Source of the DNA: Hydra vulgaris
Lineage: Eukaryota > Cnidaria > Hydrozoa > Anthoathecata > Hydridae
DNA length: 64,000 bases
Assembly (NCBI RefSeq): GCF_038396675.1
Contig: NC_088924.1
Location: 32,837,001-32,901,000 of the forward strand
Direction: 5' to 3'
The translations under genes and the position numbers were made by a program. A model generated the notes under the pieces. That model ran no database searches. It saw only the letters and a list, made by a program, of their open reading frames with translations, and had not been told where the DNA came from. Positions 1 to 11,137 of this stretch are shown here, piece by piece (position 1 is the first letter of the stretch; each line of letters starts with the position of its first letter).

Positions 1-56
1 CAAAAAACCAACTATAGTTTGAAAATCGCGTTCTTTGTGGGTACACCCTTCCCGCC

Positions 57-203
<147 letters not shown>

Positions 204-559
204 TTTTTCATAAACTATTTTTTTAATTATTCTAAAAGCAAATTTAATCACGAAAAAAAAATTGTTTTTTTAAAACTCATTAAGGAGTGTAAAAGAAACT
301 TTAAGTTAAGGAGTGTTAAACCTCAACGAAAGATATTGAAAAATGAATATTAAAAATGAATATTAAAAAAAGTTTTTTAATCAATAGTTTTCAAAATATT
401 GTTGTTTAGTTATATGCTGTTGCTGCAAGTAACTTTTAATAATACACTGATATTTTTCAAATTCATTTAATTTTCCATTGATATCATCAAGTATGGAAAA
501 TCAAAGTTAAAATCAAAAAATGGTCAGCGTAGTTTGGTTATGACTTGTTCAATGGTGCA

Positions 560-810
560 TAAAAAACCGGTTTTTATCAGCTCAAAAAGCGTCAAGCCTT
601 TTTGAAAAAGAATTTGGAATACAAGTAACCCCATGTACTATTTGAAATCGGTTGAAAGAAGGTGGATTTAAAGCAAGAGTTCTACGCAAGAAACCATTGT
701 TAGCGAAAACCCATCGAAACTTAAGACTTGCATTTGCTAAAAAATATGTAAATATACGTGTATCATTCTGGAAGAATGTTTAAATCAAACAATTCAAAAT
801 TAAATCTTGT
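560..810 (+). pseudogene. Tc1-like transposase fragment
   Basis: Conceptual translation gives a piece of the second DNA-binding half of a Tc1-family transposase. Readable segments include FKARVLRKKPLLAKTHRNLR and FAKKYVNIRVSFWKNV, matching the family pattern just before the first catalytic Asp. A stop codon interrupts the segment near 640, another follows FWKNV, and the whole DDE domain is missing. The truncation lies close to the hAT-type terminus at 870, suggesting later insertion or deletion there. This is a dead fragment. Confidence 0.7.
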
Positions 811-869
811 GAAATCTTGTGAAAGAAAAAATATAACAATTCGGCCTGAAGCTCCAAAGAGTGTAAACT

Positions 870-3400
870 CAGGGCCGGATTTTTAACCTTCGGGGCCCTA
901 GGCCGAATTGTTTTGTGGGGCCTTTTTTCAAAAAAGTGTAAAATTTTCTTATATTAATTTTTCATTTTACTGCATAAAAAACAAATTGCATAAGTATACT
1001 GACAGTATAATATCGTACACATATATGAAAGTAGGTTTTATAAATGCAAAATAGACTAGAAAATAAGTAACATTTCAGCATAAAAGTAAATTTTAACAAC
1101 TTGTTACTTTTTCTTTCTTGACAAAATTTGTCAATTAGAGAATCCGTATCAAGAAGTTTTATTAAATTCGCATCACTAGATATAATTTATCAATTATTCA
1201 AAGTTATAAAAGTCATAAAACTTTTGATCAGCTTCAAGTTTTGAAAAAATTTTTTCACGGGAACAATTTGCTATAATAAAGCATATAAAGAATCTCAAAA
1301 TTGTCTTAAGATTTAGAGATGCAATTTCTAAAATTTTTTTATCAGCTTATAAATGAATAAGTGATTTATAGCTATTTCTCGATATTGAGTCTTGATAAAG
1401 TTATGATATTGCAAATTTTCATCAAACAAAGACATGTTAATATCTTCATTATATTGTTTAACGATTTCCTCAACATTTTTCTTCAGCTTTGCATCAATGA
1501 TGTTCACATTAATCAAAAATCCAAAAGTTGTGTCACGTTTGATATACAATCATCCTTTTATTCAAATTTGAGTTAATTGCATTGACAACTTTGACTAAAA
1601 CATCTTTCTGAAACCTTTTTTATTGGACTTAATATAACGTATTTTTCATGGTTTGAATAAAAAATGTTTTCTTTGTTCGATGAAAAAGTTTTAGCTTCCG
1701 TTTCTTTTGGATCTTGTAAAGCTTTTGACACTGAGTTTATTATTTTTAGAATTGCATTCCAGAAAACTGTTTGTACTGCAAATTCAAATTCTTTCATTTT
1801 TGATCCAAAATTTTGATCTTCCAAAATATCCGTAAAGAACCACAAAATACTTTCAAATCAGAGCTTGATTACCTTCACTGAATCTGATCTTGCATTCCAT
1901 CATGTTCTCTAAAGTGGTTAGACCATACGGGCTGATTTTTTTTCAAAACACTCGATCTTTTTGTTGAAGATGAAAAATAGTTGTGAATTTTTTAAACAAC
2001 TCCAAAATAATTTTGTAGTTTCTAAGCAAACATCAGCTTCAGAAGATCCAACCAAGTTTAAAGAATGTCCAGTGCAAGGAAAATATTTTGTAAGGTTATT
2101 TTTTTCTAAAGTTTTTGCACACATTCCTTTATACTTTCCCAACATATTAGAAGCGTTATTGTATGACTGAGATCTGCAGTATAAAAAGATTCCAATTTCA
2201 TTCAAGAAATTCACTGTAACTTTAGCTAATTTTAGTCCAGTATGACTTTCAATTTATATAAACTGTAAGAACCGTTCCATTGCTTCGTGAGATTTTTTAT
2301 GCACGTACCTTAAAACAACACAAAGTTGATTGTGATGAGATAAGTCAGGCGTAGAATCTACTAAAATTCCAAAATCCTTTAATACTTTAAATCAGTCACG
2401 ATAGCTTTCAGAAAATTTTTTGTCATTAAAGAAACCAATTTATTGCAAACTTTCTTAGGCAAGTATGAAGTTTTTCCTGAACCAATATGACTGTAACGTC
2501 TAATGTGTTCTGATATGAATGGATCAAATTTTACAATCAGTTCACGAAGTTCAAGGAAATTCCCATTAATTTGTTTTTTTAACATTTTGTAAGAACCTCT
2601 AAATGCTAGACAACCAAAGTAAAAATTGCCCGCTGAAAACCATTCTCCAGTATTCCTGTTCTTATTTTGGTTCTTCTGTAAAGCTCCTCTGAGTTCTGTA
2701 GAATTTTTGTAGCTTTTTAACAGTGAAACAGCATTTTTCCAGTCTCTCAAACCAGTTGTGGCAAAAAAAAAACAGGAAATCTTAAAAACCTTGCATATAA
2801 AGCGGTAAAGATTTCCTTTTGCTGGCGAGTAAATCAGCCCTTCACGATCTTTTTTTTTCACCATTTGCTGTTTGGCCTTTGAAAAAAGATTTTTAACAAA
2901 AGCGATCGTGATCCTTTTAAAACTGCTTTGATTCATGGAAATCATTGTCAAAATTCTGAATAGTTTTTGATCGTATTTGAAATCCAAAACGAAATATTGC
3001 CTTCAGAAAGATGTTCCCATCAGCAAATGTCATCGTTTCTGTTGATATTTAAGCTGCAGCTATCAGTAATTAATTTAGAAGAACGCGTGACTTTTTGCAA
3101 TTGATGATCATTTTCTAAACTGATTGTTCTGTTTCAAGAAAACGATTTATACTTTTTGTACTTCCGACTTTCACCAAATAAACATCATGAATTATTTGTT
3201 CTGATAAAATAAAAAAAGTTATGAACACTGTTAATCTCTCGTATTCATGGAACACATGTTTCCTTAAAAACCGTAGAGAATTGCATAATAACATTTGTTT
3301 ACAACTCGCTCTTCTTGTATTTAGCAACCGTTTGATGTTTATTGACGTTTCAAGATAGAATGGCTAAATAAACTTAGGAATTGTTATATATCAACTTAAT
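870..3400 (-). mobile_element. Degenerate hAT-type (ZMYM1-like) element
   Basis: A hAT-style terminus starts at 870 with CAGGGCCGGATTTTTAACC, just beyond the C-terminal end of a broken minus-strand reading frame that fills the rest of the interval. The protein resembles the TTF-zinc-finger/DUF4371 proteins (ZMYM1-like) common in invertebrate genomes and derived from hAT transposases. No matching terminus is visible at the other end, where a (TA)n/(GA)n block begins near 3560. Confidence 0.6.
1330..2990 (-). pseudogene. hAT/ZMYM1-like transposase remnant
   Basis: Read from high to low coordinates: a TTF-zinc-finger-like part (GLIYSPAKGNLYRFICKVF, FATTGLRDWKNAV), then LRELIVKFDPFISEHIRR and KTSYLPKKVCNKLV, then RSQSYNNASNMLGKYKGM with PCTGHSLNLVGSSEADVC (the conserved block around the second catalytic region of these hAT-like proteins), then NSVSKALQDPK toward the C-terminus. 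The pieces lie in different frames separated by stops. The order is that of the family and the strand is constant, so this is one decayed copy. No function is expected. Confidence 0.72.
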
Positions 3401-3556
3401 AAAAAACTTTAGATGAACAAAAGTAATTGAGTGGTAATGTGATCTTTTACTACACCTGTACACCATCTAAATTACATGTATACACTATACCAATTACACC
3501 TTTTTCGCATTTTACGCAATTAATAATAATAATAATAACAATAATAACAATAATAA

Positions 3557-3686
<130 letters not shown>

Positions 3687-3848
3687 ATATATATGAATCC
3701 AAATTTATGTTTTTATAATGATTTCTATTATTATATAAAATCTATTTATTTAAATTAAAGCTCAACGTGGTATCAAGTCATGACCATGAATTGAATTTTT
3801 ATACATTATAAAGCCTCTTTGTTATCGCTTTAATATTTATAGATTGGA

Positions 3849-3985
3849 ATGAGGAGCTATGTAAGAAAAACTAGTAAAGGAACGAGTAATTCAATGGAGG
3901 TAGCTGTTGATTTAGTTTTAACAGGAGGGTGTTCGTTAAGAAATGCTGCAGGAAAAATGAATCTGTATCACAGCACCCTTTGCAG
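3849..3985 (+). pseudogene. pogo-like transposase, N-terminal exon
   Basis: The frame from the ATG at 3849 gives MRSYVRKTSKGTSNSMEVAV followed by DLVLTGGCSLRNAAGKMNLY and HSTLCR, a psq-type helix-turn-helix as found at the N-terminus of pogo-family transposases. It ends at a consensus-like donor (TGCAG then GTAATT), so it is read as a first exon. The next roughly 50 residues expected before the CENP-B-like domain are not seen. Confidence 0.7.
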
Positions 3986-4156
3986 GTAATTTATGTTTAT
4001 GTATTCTGCACCAATAAGTACTACTTTGTCCTACTTAGTAAATGAAACTTTGCATAAGTTTGTAACTAAAAGCAAATTCTTAATGTGTGTTTTTATGTAT
4101 ACAAATATGTTAAAAAAAAAAAAGGAATAAAAAAAGGAGAAATCATAATTATGAAA

Positions 4157-4559
4157 AAGGGGCACACCAACCAATTTTCGAAAATCCGTTTTCTTTAACC
4201 ATTTTTTACTTTAGTCTGTCATCTACAATATAACACAAGATCAACGTGTCAGTGGGCCTCTTTCTGACTGAAAATTCCTTGTTATTTACACGTGATAAAA
4301 TCTGAAGAAACACACTTTGTAACGAGTAAAACGTTCGTCCGAAAGAGGCACAGCAATCAAAAAACCACCAACTACCACAGAGGGGGAGGGGATGTAAACT
4401 CTTCTACCACGTGGTAGGAAAAAGTGTAATTTCGCGCGCTTACTCAAAACTTGATTTTGGTTGGTGAGCAAATTTCAGTCTAGAACCTTTGCAAATTTCA
4501 GTCTAGAAACTTCAAACGCGATTTACTCAAAACTTGATTTTGGTTGGTGTGCCCCTTTC
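4157..4559. mobile_element. ~400-bp TIR element inside the pogo copy
   Basis: Ends are inverted repeats sharing GGGGCACACCAACCAA (left, from about 4159; right, reverse complement ending near 4555). The right half contains an internal duplication of a segment including ACTCAAAACTTGATTTTGG, so the right TIR is partly doubled. No coding capacity is evident, which fits a non-autonomous MITE inserted in the pogo intron or gene. Confidence 0.7.
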
Positions 4560-4574
4560 GTTCACAACGCCTCA

Positions 4575-4939
4575 TATAAAAGTTCCCAGTAACTGGATTA
4601 AAGAGTTGAAAGCTGGAATAGAATGGATGCGCTTGTTTTTAAAGCGGAATTCTTTAAGCATTCGAATGCCAGAAGGATATTCTATGTCAAGAATGATATC
4701 TGTATAATAATTACAAAGTATAAAAGTTTTTTTTCTAATTTAGAGGCACTGTATTTAAGAGAATCAACGTTTGGTGATGGATTTTGCATTTGGAATCAGG
4801 ATGAAACAGCTACCATCACTGTACAAAGATTTAATAAAATTATTACTAAAAAAGGTATCAAGCAAGCTAACTCTGTGGAGAGCGTGGAACTTTGGTGACA
4901 AAATGTTTTTTCATAAGTGCCTAAAGTGCTACTATACCA
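4575..4939 (+). pseudogene. pogo-like transposase, middle part
   Basis: Translates to VPSNWIKELKAGIEWMRLFL (CENP-B-type DNA-binding domain), then in another frame EALYLREST and CIWNQDETATITVQRFNKII, where the Asp of NQDET is the first catalytic residue of the DDE_1 domain. KKGIKQANSV follows and then, after a shift, RGTLVTKCFFISA. Stops and frameshifts break it. The block stops at 4939 exactly where a CAGG...CCTG element begins. Confidence 0.75.
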
Positions 4940-6274
4940 CAGGTCTTGTTAAGAAGCATTACGCAGCTCGCATTTTGCCTGCGAAAAGACAAATTTGCCT
5001 AGCATTTTGCCTGCGAAAAGGCCTACGCGTTCAGCAGTTTTGCGTTACGCAAAAGCTTTTATCTTTTAGAATACTTAAATTATCTTTTGATATCGCTTAC
5101 GTGACGTTTATTCAGAAGAAATAAAGCCGTAAGTAAAAGCATTTAACCCAAGGCGCTCTATACTATATCAGTTTAGATCGCCTTGATTTAACCGCAATTA
5201 AACTAATAGATTTTTTGTTAAAGAAACACTTGTTTAAAATTTTTTTGTTGTTGTTAAAAATTAGTTAAAGAAAATAAAGTGTTTTAAGTTTTATCTTAAG
5301 GAATTAAATATATAAATTCCTTTTAAATATAAAAATTATATTTTGTCATAATAATTTAAATAATGCACGATTTATTTTGATGTAAATATATAATTATTTT
5401 GATGTAAATATATCAATAAGATATTTTGTTTATTGTTAATTCAATAACGTAAAGTTTTAATGATGTTCGTTTAATTTATGAAAATAAATAATGATCACGA
5501 ATATGTTATTGGTAACTGATAAATAATAAAAAAAAACTTTTTATTCTTTAAAAATGTTATTAAAAAGACTTCACAAAATAAATAAGAAAAAATTTATTAA
5601 CAGTTAATAAAATAACCAAAAACCAACTGTAAAATTATAAGAAAATAAACAAATATTGTGTTATGTTTTATGAAAAAAATATTTTTTTCAAAAAAAATTT
5701 AGTTCATATTTGAAAAAATAATAAAAATGATTTTTCAAATAAGAACTTAGATTTTATTTGTAACTTTTGTTAAAGTGAGGAAAAAAAACTGCATGATTTT
5801 TAACGCGTTAATAAAATAACTTTAATTACAATGCGGCACACAAAAGGCGGAATTTCAAAAAACCTGGCCAAAAGTCAAAAAATGATTATAATTAATGGAA
5901 AATTTCTGTAAAGCATTTTTTTGAATCCCCAACTTTGAATTTGACATAAGTGTACCAAAACTCAATAATGGTAGATCCAAAATGGCGGTGTTTTAAAAAC
6001 ATTAATCATTAGAAATGCCTTTGGGCTTTCGTGTTTAACCAATTAGTTCTAATTCGACATTTAAGTTCAATAGACTAATGTATTATTTACATTACATATA
6101 TAAACATTATATATAATACCGATATATAATGTATTATGACTGTATTATTATGCCGCAATGTTAAAAAAAATAAATTGAAAAATTCATTATTTATTCTACT
6201 TATTTATTTGTTCAAGGAAAACAAGGAAAACTTTTATTTGCATCATTTATCATAATTGTTTCATTTATATTACT

Positions 6275-8442
6275 TTAAAATAAATCACCACTGTCATCTG
6301 AATCATTTATTGTTGAAATATTGTTGATAAACTCAATCACAGACGAATGAGTTTCAGAGTTTTCGTTAATCTCCGGAGGTAATAACATTTGTAAAGCTTG
6401 AGAAGACAAAGATCTGCTAACTTTTGCATGAGATTTTAAAAGTGAAGAGATTGCAGGATCTGACGAAACCAGAAGTCTGCAAAAAACGTCATGCATTGTA
6501 TTTTTTCTGGAATTTTTCCTGGAGAAATCTTCGCGATATTTTTTTAAGTCTTTGCATCCTCAGATAGTTGTCCTATGGGTAGTATTGCTGTTTTTGTTAT
6601 TAAGGCTCCATGAATAAGTACTTTGTGTACTGTTGTAGGCATGTTGTACCAAGGATACTTTTCAACAAAAAGTAGTGCAGTTTCGGTAGAATAGTTATCG
6701 AGTTTGTCTGCGTCTATTGGAAAGCCACTAGATAATACCTGTAAAATTACATGAAACCGATTTATTAGTTCTAAATCCACTCCTAGAATATCAGCAGACA
6801 CTTGTGAGTTTTTAAAAAATCTTCGAGCTGTATTTCCGTCATTTGTATTACTGCATCCTGGTTTCGGTCGATCAACTATTAACCCTAGCTGCAGCTTAAA
6901 AGCATTCTGGATTAACAATTTTTGTTGTAATATCATACTTTTTTCAATGTCAGAACGTGCTTGCCATTTTTTTATTCCAAGTTTATACCCAAGATGCAAA
7001 AAACATTCAAAAAAGCGAATCCATGCGTGCAACGTTGATAAACCGTATTCCAATTTTGATTCGTCAACTTTTATTTCTTTAACGAAATTGATATTATTGA
7101 ATTGACTCGAAGTAGCAGAACACAAATAACACCGCATTGTTGATTTCGTCAATGTTATTGCATTGCAAACTTTTCCGTCAATCATTGTCATAACCAATTT
7201 ATAATGCATTTTAATTTCTATTTCATGTTGAACAATGATGAGAGGAACTAGTGATTTAATTTTATCTTCAATATAGTCTTTTTCATTAATGCTTGTATGG
7301 ACATTTTCGTAAAGAAATTGAAGTCTGATAGGTCGGCAAAATCGAGTAGATGAGGGTGTCCTATTTTTCCATAGAATAATATCTTGACCTAAAACTGAAT
7401 TTGTACACAAAAGTTGTAATGGTACAAGTGAAGTCAGAAAAACATTTGCATCTGAGTTTCTTCCATCGGCAAATCTCTGTTTATATTCGCTATGACCGGA
7501 ACTGCCATCAAACCCCCACATAAGAATTAAAATAAAATTTGATAAAATATTTACATTCAAGGAGTCAATTACATTTTGTTGAGTTTTTATAATTCTTAAA
7601 CAAGTGTGATTTAATAAAGATTGCAGTTTTACTTCGGCGCTTATTTCAGTTACCGTTATATCTTCAGGGTAACACATTTTCTTGGCTTCTTTAAGTTTTT
7701 TGTAAGATGGTAAAAAAGAAGAGCTATTCGCAATTGCAGCACTTCTTATAATGCAATATTGATGTTTAGAAAGCTTTGCTTCCATTAGTATAGAAAGAGC
7801 TGTTTCAGCACATAGTTCAGATGTTTGTGAAATTTGGGACAATTTAAGGCTCTCTATATAGTTTGCGACTCGGTGTTGAATTGTGGAAGGTAAATCTTTA
7901 ACTGTAACTCCGGCATTGCATGCTCCTGAAGCCCGAAGACTCATCTGAGAAGCAAATTCTAACTCGGATGAACTAAATGTCGAACGCATTTCCTCTGTTT
8001 TTCGCCGTTTCGTTCGTTCACTAGCTTCATCAAAATTCAAAGGTGGTCGACCCATTGCACTATGGCTTTTTCTCTCTTTATTTCGTGCTTGAACAATCTG
8101 AAATTATTTAAATGTTTAGTAAATATAAAAAAGTTTAAAACTTTAATAGAGATAAGCATTAAATAACTTACACAAATATTTGTTGAGGCTTTTAACCAAG
8201 TGTCATGTGTCTTCAAAAATATTTTTTTTGTTCGGTTACTACTTTTCCATTTTATTTTTAATTTTGTCAATACATTTTTTAGTTTCTTTTTATCATCTGT
8301 TGAAAATTGGAAACAAATTTTTCTTCTTAGACACAACTGTGATTGCAAAATATTAAGCTGGTCATCTGGATCTGAACATAACTCGTTTTTTAAAATTTCA
8401 AAAATTTCAATTCGAGGAATTTGCAAATGATCTTTTTGTGAA
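6275..8442 (-). pseudogene. Transib transposase (RAG1 core-like), disrupted
   Basis: Transib transposases share the RAG1 catalytic core. The main frame (8100 down to about 6550) shows GRPPLNFDEASERTKRRKTE near the N-terminus and GFDGSSGHSEYKQRF, with the likely first catalytic Asp. MTMIDGKVCNAI carries the likely second Asp, 16 residues before the zinc-ligand motif CYLC. LSTLHAWIRFFE and the second zinc-ligand pair in HKVLIH follow. An upstream exon at about 8168-8442 ends at a TGT|GTAAGT donor and joins in frame to an acceptor near 8100. At about 6553 the frame breaks: after PIGQLSEDA, about five residues present in relatives, including the third catalytic Glu, are missing, and reading resumes one frame over as KYREDFSRK. 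The tail ends at 6275. The 5'-most exon was not identified. Confidence 0.85.
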
Positions 8443-8600
8443 CCTTAGATATTAATTGAAAATATAATAATTGAAAAAATCATAAAAAAATTATAACTTT
8501 ACAAAACTAATTAAAAATAAAGTAAAAAGTAATCGATAATATATTATATTATATAAATTCGATATATAAGAGAAAGGTAAAATATACTGTTAATCATATG

Positions 8601-8846
8601 ATTGTATATAGATATAGTTATTATGTTTTTTGAGAAACTGATTTTTTAAAATTCAATAAAACTATACAAAAATCGTCGTAGCTGAGGTAAAAAAGACGTC
8701 GTAACCGAGGGGGTTTCTCCCCCCCCCCCCCTACACTCTAACTTTGTCAAAATCTCATTCATGTGTGCTACTAATTTTTTTGTAGTTTTATTGCACTTAA
8801 CAAAATCAGTTTCTCAAGAAACATAATAACTATATCTATATACAAT
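8601..8846. repeat. ~245-bp fold-back repeat inside Transib
   Basis: Two arms of roughly 60 bases, beginning ATTGTATATAGATATAGTTA at 8601 and ending as its inverse at 8846, surround a spacer containing a run of 13 C. It lies between the Transib coding region and its right TIR. It is probably a small MITE. Confidence 0.6.
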
Positions 8847-9563
8847 TTGACTGATTTTGTAAAGAAAACAAAACACCGCCATTTTGTTTACTAAAAAACA
8901 CGACTAGCACTACACAATATAAGTTAATGAAGTAATAGGCAAAAATAGGTGCCTTTTAATTTAATCAATCTTTAGAATACACTTTTATGAACAACATCCA
9001 AATTATAACTAAGCGGAATCTCGCGGATTCACTACTTTTTCAATGCTTGAAAAATAGGTTAAATAAATAAACTTTATTCTGTACTTTTTTGTTCGCACTT
9101 TTCGCATAAAATTTAGAGAAATAATATAAAACTTTTTACTAAAATATTATATAAATACCTTGAATAGTATCGTCCATAGTTAGTTTTTTAGTAACGATAA
9201 ATAACTTTTTTGTAAACGATGCTTATTTGACCACATTTTTTTTTGTTTTTAAAATGCCTATTAAGTGTTTTTAATAACAGATGTTTAACTGCGTAGATTT
9301 AGATAACTTTAAAATTTATACAATTTTTTCTTATACAGTTAAATGCAACAGGGCTTTGTTTATGTAGTTTCAAAATAATAAAATCACAATAGTGATTTTT
9401 TTTTTAGACTTTTGGCCAGCTTTTTTGAAAATTAGCCCAATGTGCGGCACTTGAAAAGACGCTAGTGACGTAATATAACTTCTTACAATACAAAATACAT
9501 TTGAGTTACTTTGAAATGCGTAAAGCGTTTTCGTTACGCAGCGAAATCTCGTAACAAGGCCTG

Positions 9564-10400
9564 ATACCACCTGCAATGATATTTCCACGAAAAAAGTTGA
9601 AGCAACATTGCTTATTAATGCACCATCTCTTGGTCTTGCAAATCCAACTGGATGGATGAATACAGAGTTATTTGTAGAAGTAATTCAACATTTTATATCA
9701 AAAACATTCTCGTCAAAGGATAATTCATCTCTACTTATATTTGATAATCACGAGATCTATAAAAGCTCTAGATCTTGCAAAGAATAATGGTGTTACTATT
9801 CTTACTATACCATCACATAGTAGTGACAAAATGCAGCCCTTAGATGTCTCTGTATTTGCTCTATTCAAAGTTTATTATAATGATGCAGTAAAATCTTGGC
9901 TTCTAAATCATCCTGGAGTGCCATTCACTATTTACGAAATAGCATCTTGTGTTAACATTACATATGAAAAAAGTTTTACAATTAAAAACATTCAAAGCGG
10001 ATTAAGGAAAAAGTGGAATATTTCCTTTTGAAAAAAATATATTTTCAGAAGAAGATTTTTTTATATAGCGTTGTTACTGATAGAAACAATCCAAGTACAT
10101 ATCAAGCAAATACTGAAGAAACTCTGAATACTAATAATTTGTTACTCTCATCAGAAAAACTTCAAGAGCCTTTTGTCAGTTCCGAGCCAAGTACAAGTCA
10201 AGCCAATAATTCTGATGTTATTAACATTGTAAGCCCTTCTCAGTTTAAAGGATTTCCAAAGGCCGCTGAAAGAAAAAATAAAAGAAAACCTCGTGAGAAA
10301 GCTAGCAGTATAATAGTAACAGATACATCAACAAAAACTGTACCCGAATTAATAAAGAAACAACTATCTTATCAGGAAAAAAAATGTTTCAGAAAGTGAT
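9564..10400 (+). pseudogene. pogo-like transposase, C-terminal part
   Basis: Continues the transposase begun at 3849: IPPAMIFPRKK, then INAPSLGLANPTGWMNTELF, FDNHEIYKSSRS (second catalytic Asp region), NNGVTILTIPSHSSDKMQPL (SDKMQPLD block with the third acidic residue) and KSWLLNHPGVPFTIYEIASC. After a frameshift near 10020 a Ser/Thr-rich tail follows (SQFKGFPKAAERKNKRKPRE). At least three frame breaks make it a pseudogene, although individual blocks are very well preserved. Confidence 0.8.
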
Positions 10401-10555
10401 TTATTAAGTTATGAACATGATTCCTATTATTAATTTTAAAATATTTTAACAAGTCTTTTAAATAAGTTATTTATTTTTTTTGTATAATTTTTTTGTGTTG
10501 CTTTTCTACATTTTATATTTTTTTATTATCCTGTTTAATGGTGCCCCATAGACAT

Positions 10556-10622
10556 AAAATTCGAATTTTGTATTAAGGTACCCTACCCATGGGGTACCTT
10601 GATACAAAATTCAAATTTTACT
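10556..10622. repeat. Imperfect inverted repeat
   Basis: Arms of about 27 bases (AATTTTGTATTAAGGTACCC and its near-complement) around a short spacer, in the 3' flank of the pogo gene. It could be a hairpin of the element's 3' untranslated region or a small fold-back insert. Confidence 0.6.
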
Positions 10623-10965
10623 CAATAAGTTTCTATAAGTTTGACCTCTTTTATTTTGTTAATTTAAGAATTTAATTTTGAAAGTATAATATTTATCTAC
10701 AAATTGCACTAATCGCTCAAAAAAAAAAAACGTGTTTAAAAATGTAGTTGCAAAACAAAAACCAAAAGTGTTTCATGGTGCCCCACTCTCCCCTATCTAG
10801 TAAGGGAGCCTATTTTTAGGTTTAATGATTTTAAGCAAGCAAGCTTTGCAAATCTTTTTTTATTTTATTTCAGAATATTAGTCTTATACTACCTTAATCT
10901 ATGTAACTATGAAACTATGTCATATATTGTTACCAATAGGTAACAAATATTGATACCAATAATTA

Positions 10966-11001
10966 CCGAAGGGGAGGGGGTAATTGCCCCCTCCCCTTCG
11001 G
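10966..11001. repeat. GC-rich 36-bp palindrome
   Basis: CCGAAGGGGAGGGGGTAATT runs into its own complement with no spacer and one mismatch pair. It stands out against AT-rich surroundings and lies between the pogo remnant and a non-LTR fragment. Function unknown. Confidence 0.85.
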
Positions 11002-11137
11002 ATCCCCCCTTGTACAAAATTTTTTTTTTATCATTATTTTTTTTATTTATTTACAAATTATTGTCTTTTTAATTCTTTATTGAAAAAACATCCGATTAAA
11101 AAAATATTCCCTATTAAAAACAAATGAAACTTTCTGG

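Larger units (their letters stand above)
5838..9443 (-). mobile_element. Transib element (RAG1-related DNA transposon)
   Basis: A 3.6-kb element with imperfect terminal inverted repeats: the left arm holds TTTCAAAAAACCTGGCCAAA and the right arm, reverse complemented, TTTTCAAAAAAGCTGGCCAA. It encodes a Transib-type transposase on the minus strand. GCGGC directly flanks both sides (5833-5837 and 9444-9448), a 5-bp GC-rich duplication as is usual for Transib. With this phasing the ends read ACACAAAAGG and ACATTGGGCT, with the preceding C belonging to the duplication; Transib ends normally begin CAC. Confidence 0.85.
4940..9563. mobile_element. TIR element interrupting pogo, itself split by Transib
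   Basis: The left end is CAGGTCTTGTTA and the right end, reverse complemented, is CAGGCCTTGTTA; further in, both arms share GCGTTACGCAGC-like blocks. ATACCA flanks both sides (4934-4939 and 9564-9569), and joining the flanks restores the pogo reading SATIPPAMIFPR across the site. Removing the Transib copy and its target duplication leaves roughly 1.0 kb with no ORF of note, so this is a non-autonomous element. The superfamily is unsure; CAG ends suggest hAT, but the duplication reads as 6 rather than 8 bp. Confidence 0.72.
3849..10800 (+). mobile_element. pogo-like element, split by nested insertions
   Basis: Three separated blocks (3849-3985, about 4575-4939 and 9564-10400) together spell one pogo/Tigger-type (JERKY-related) transposase in order on the plus strand. 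A terminal-looking sequence near 10775-10800 (GGTGCCCCACTCTCCCC) may be the 3' end; a clear partner at the 5' side was not found. The middle is taken up by later insertions at 4157-4559 and 4940-9563. Confidence 0.75.

Noticed and set aside
4771..5124. 117-codon plus-strand frame overlapping the pogo middle block
   Set aside because: It is an alternate frame of the pogo sequence that runs on into the inserted TIR element; no family resemblance.
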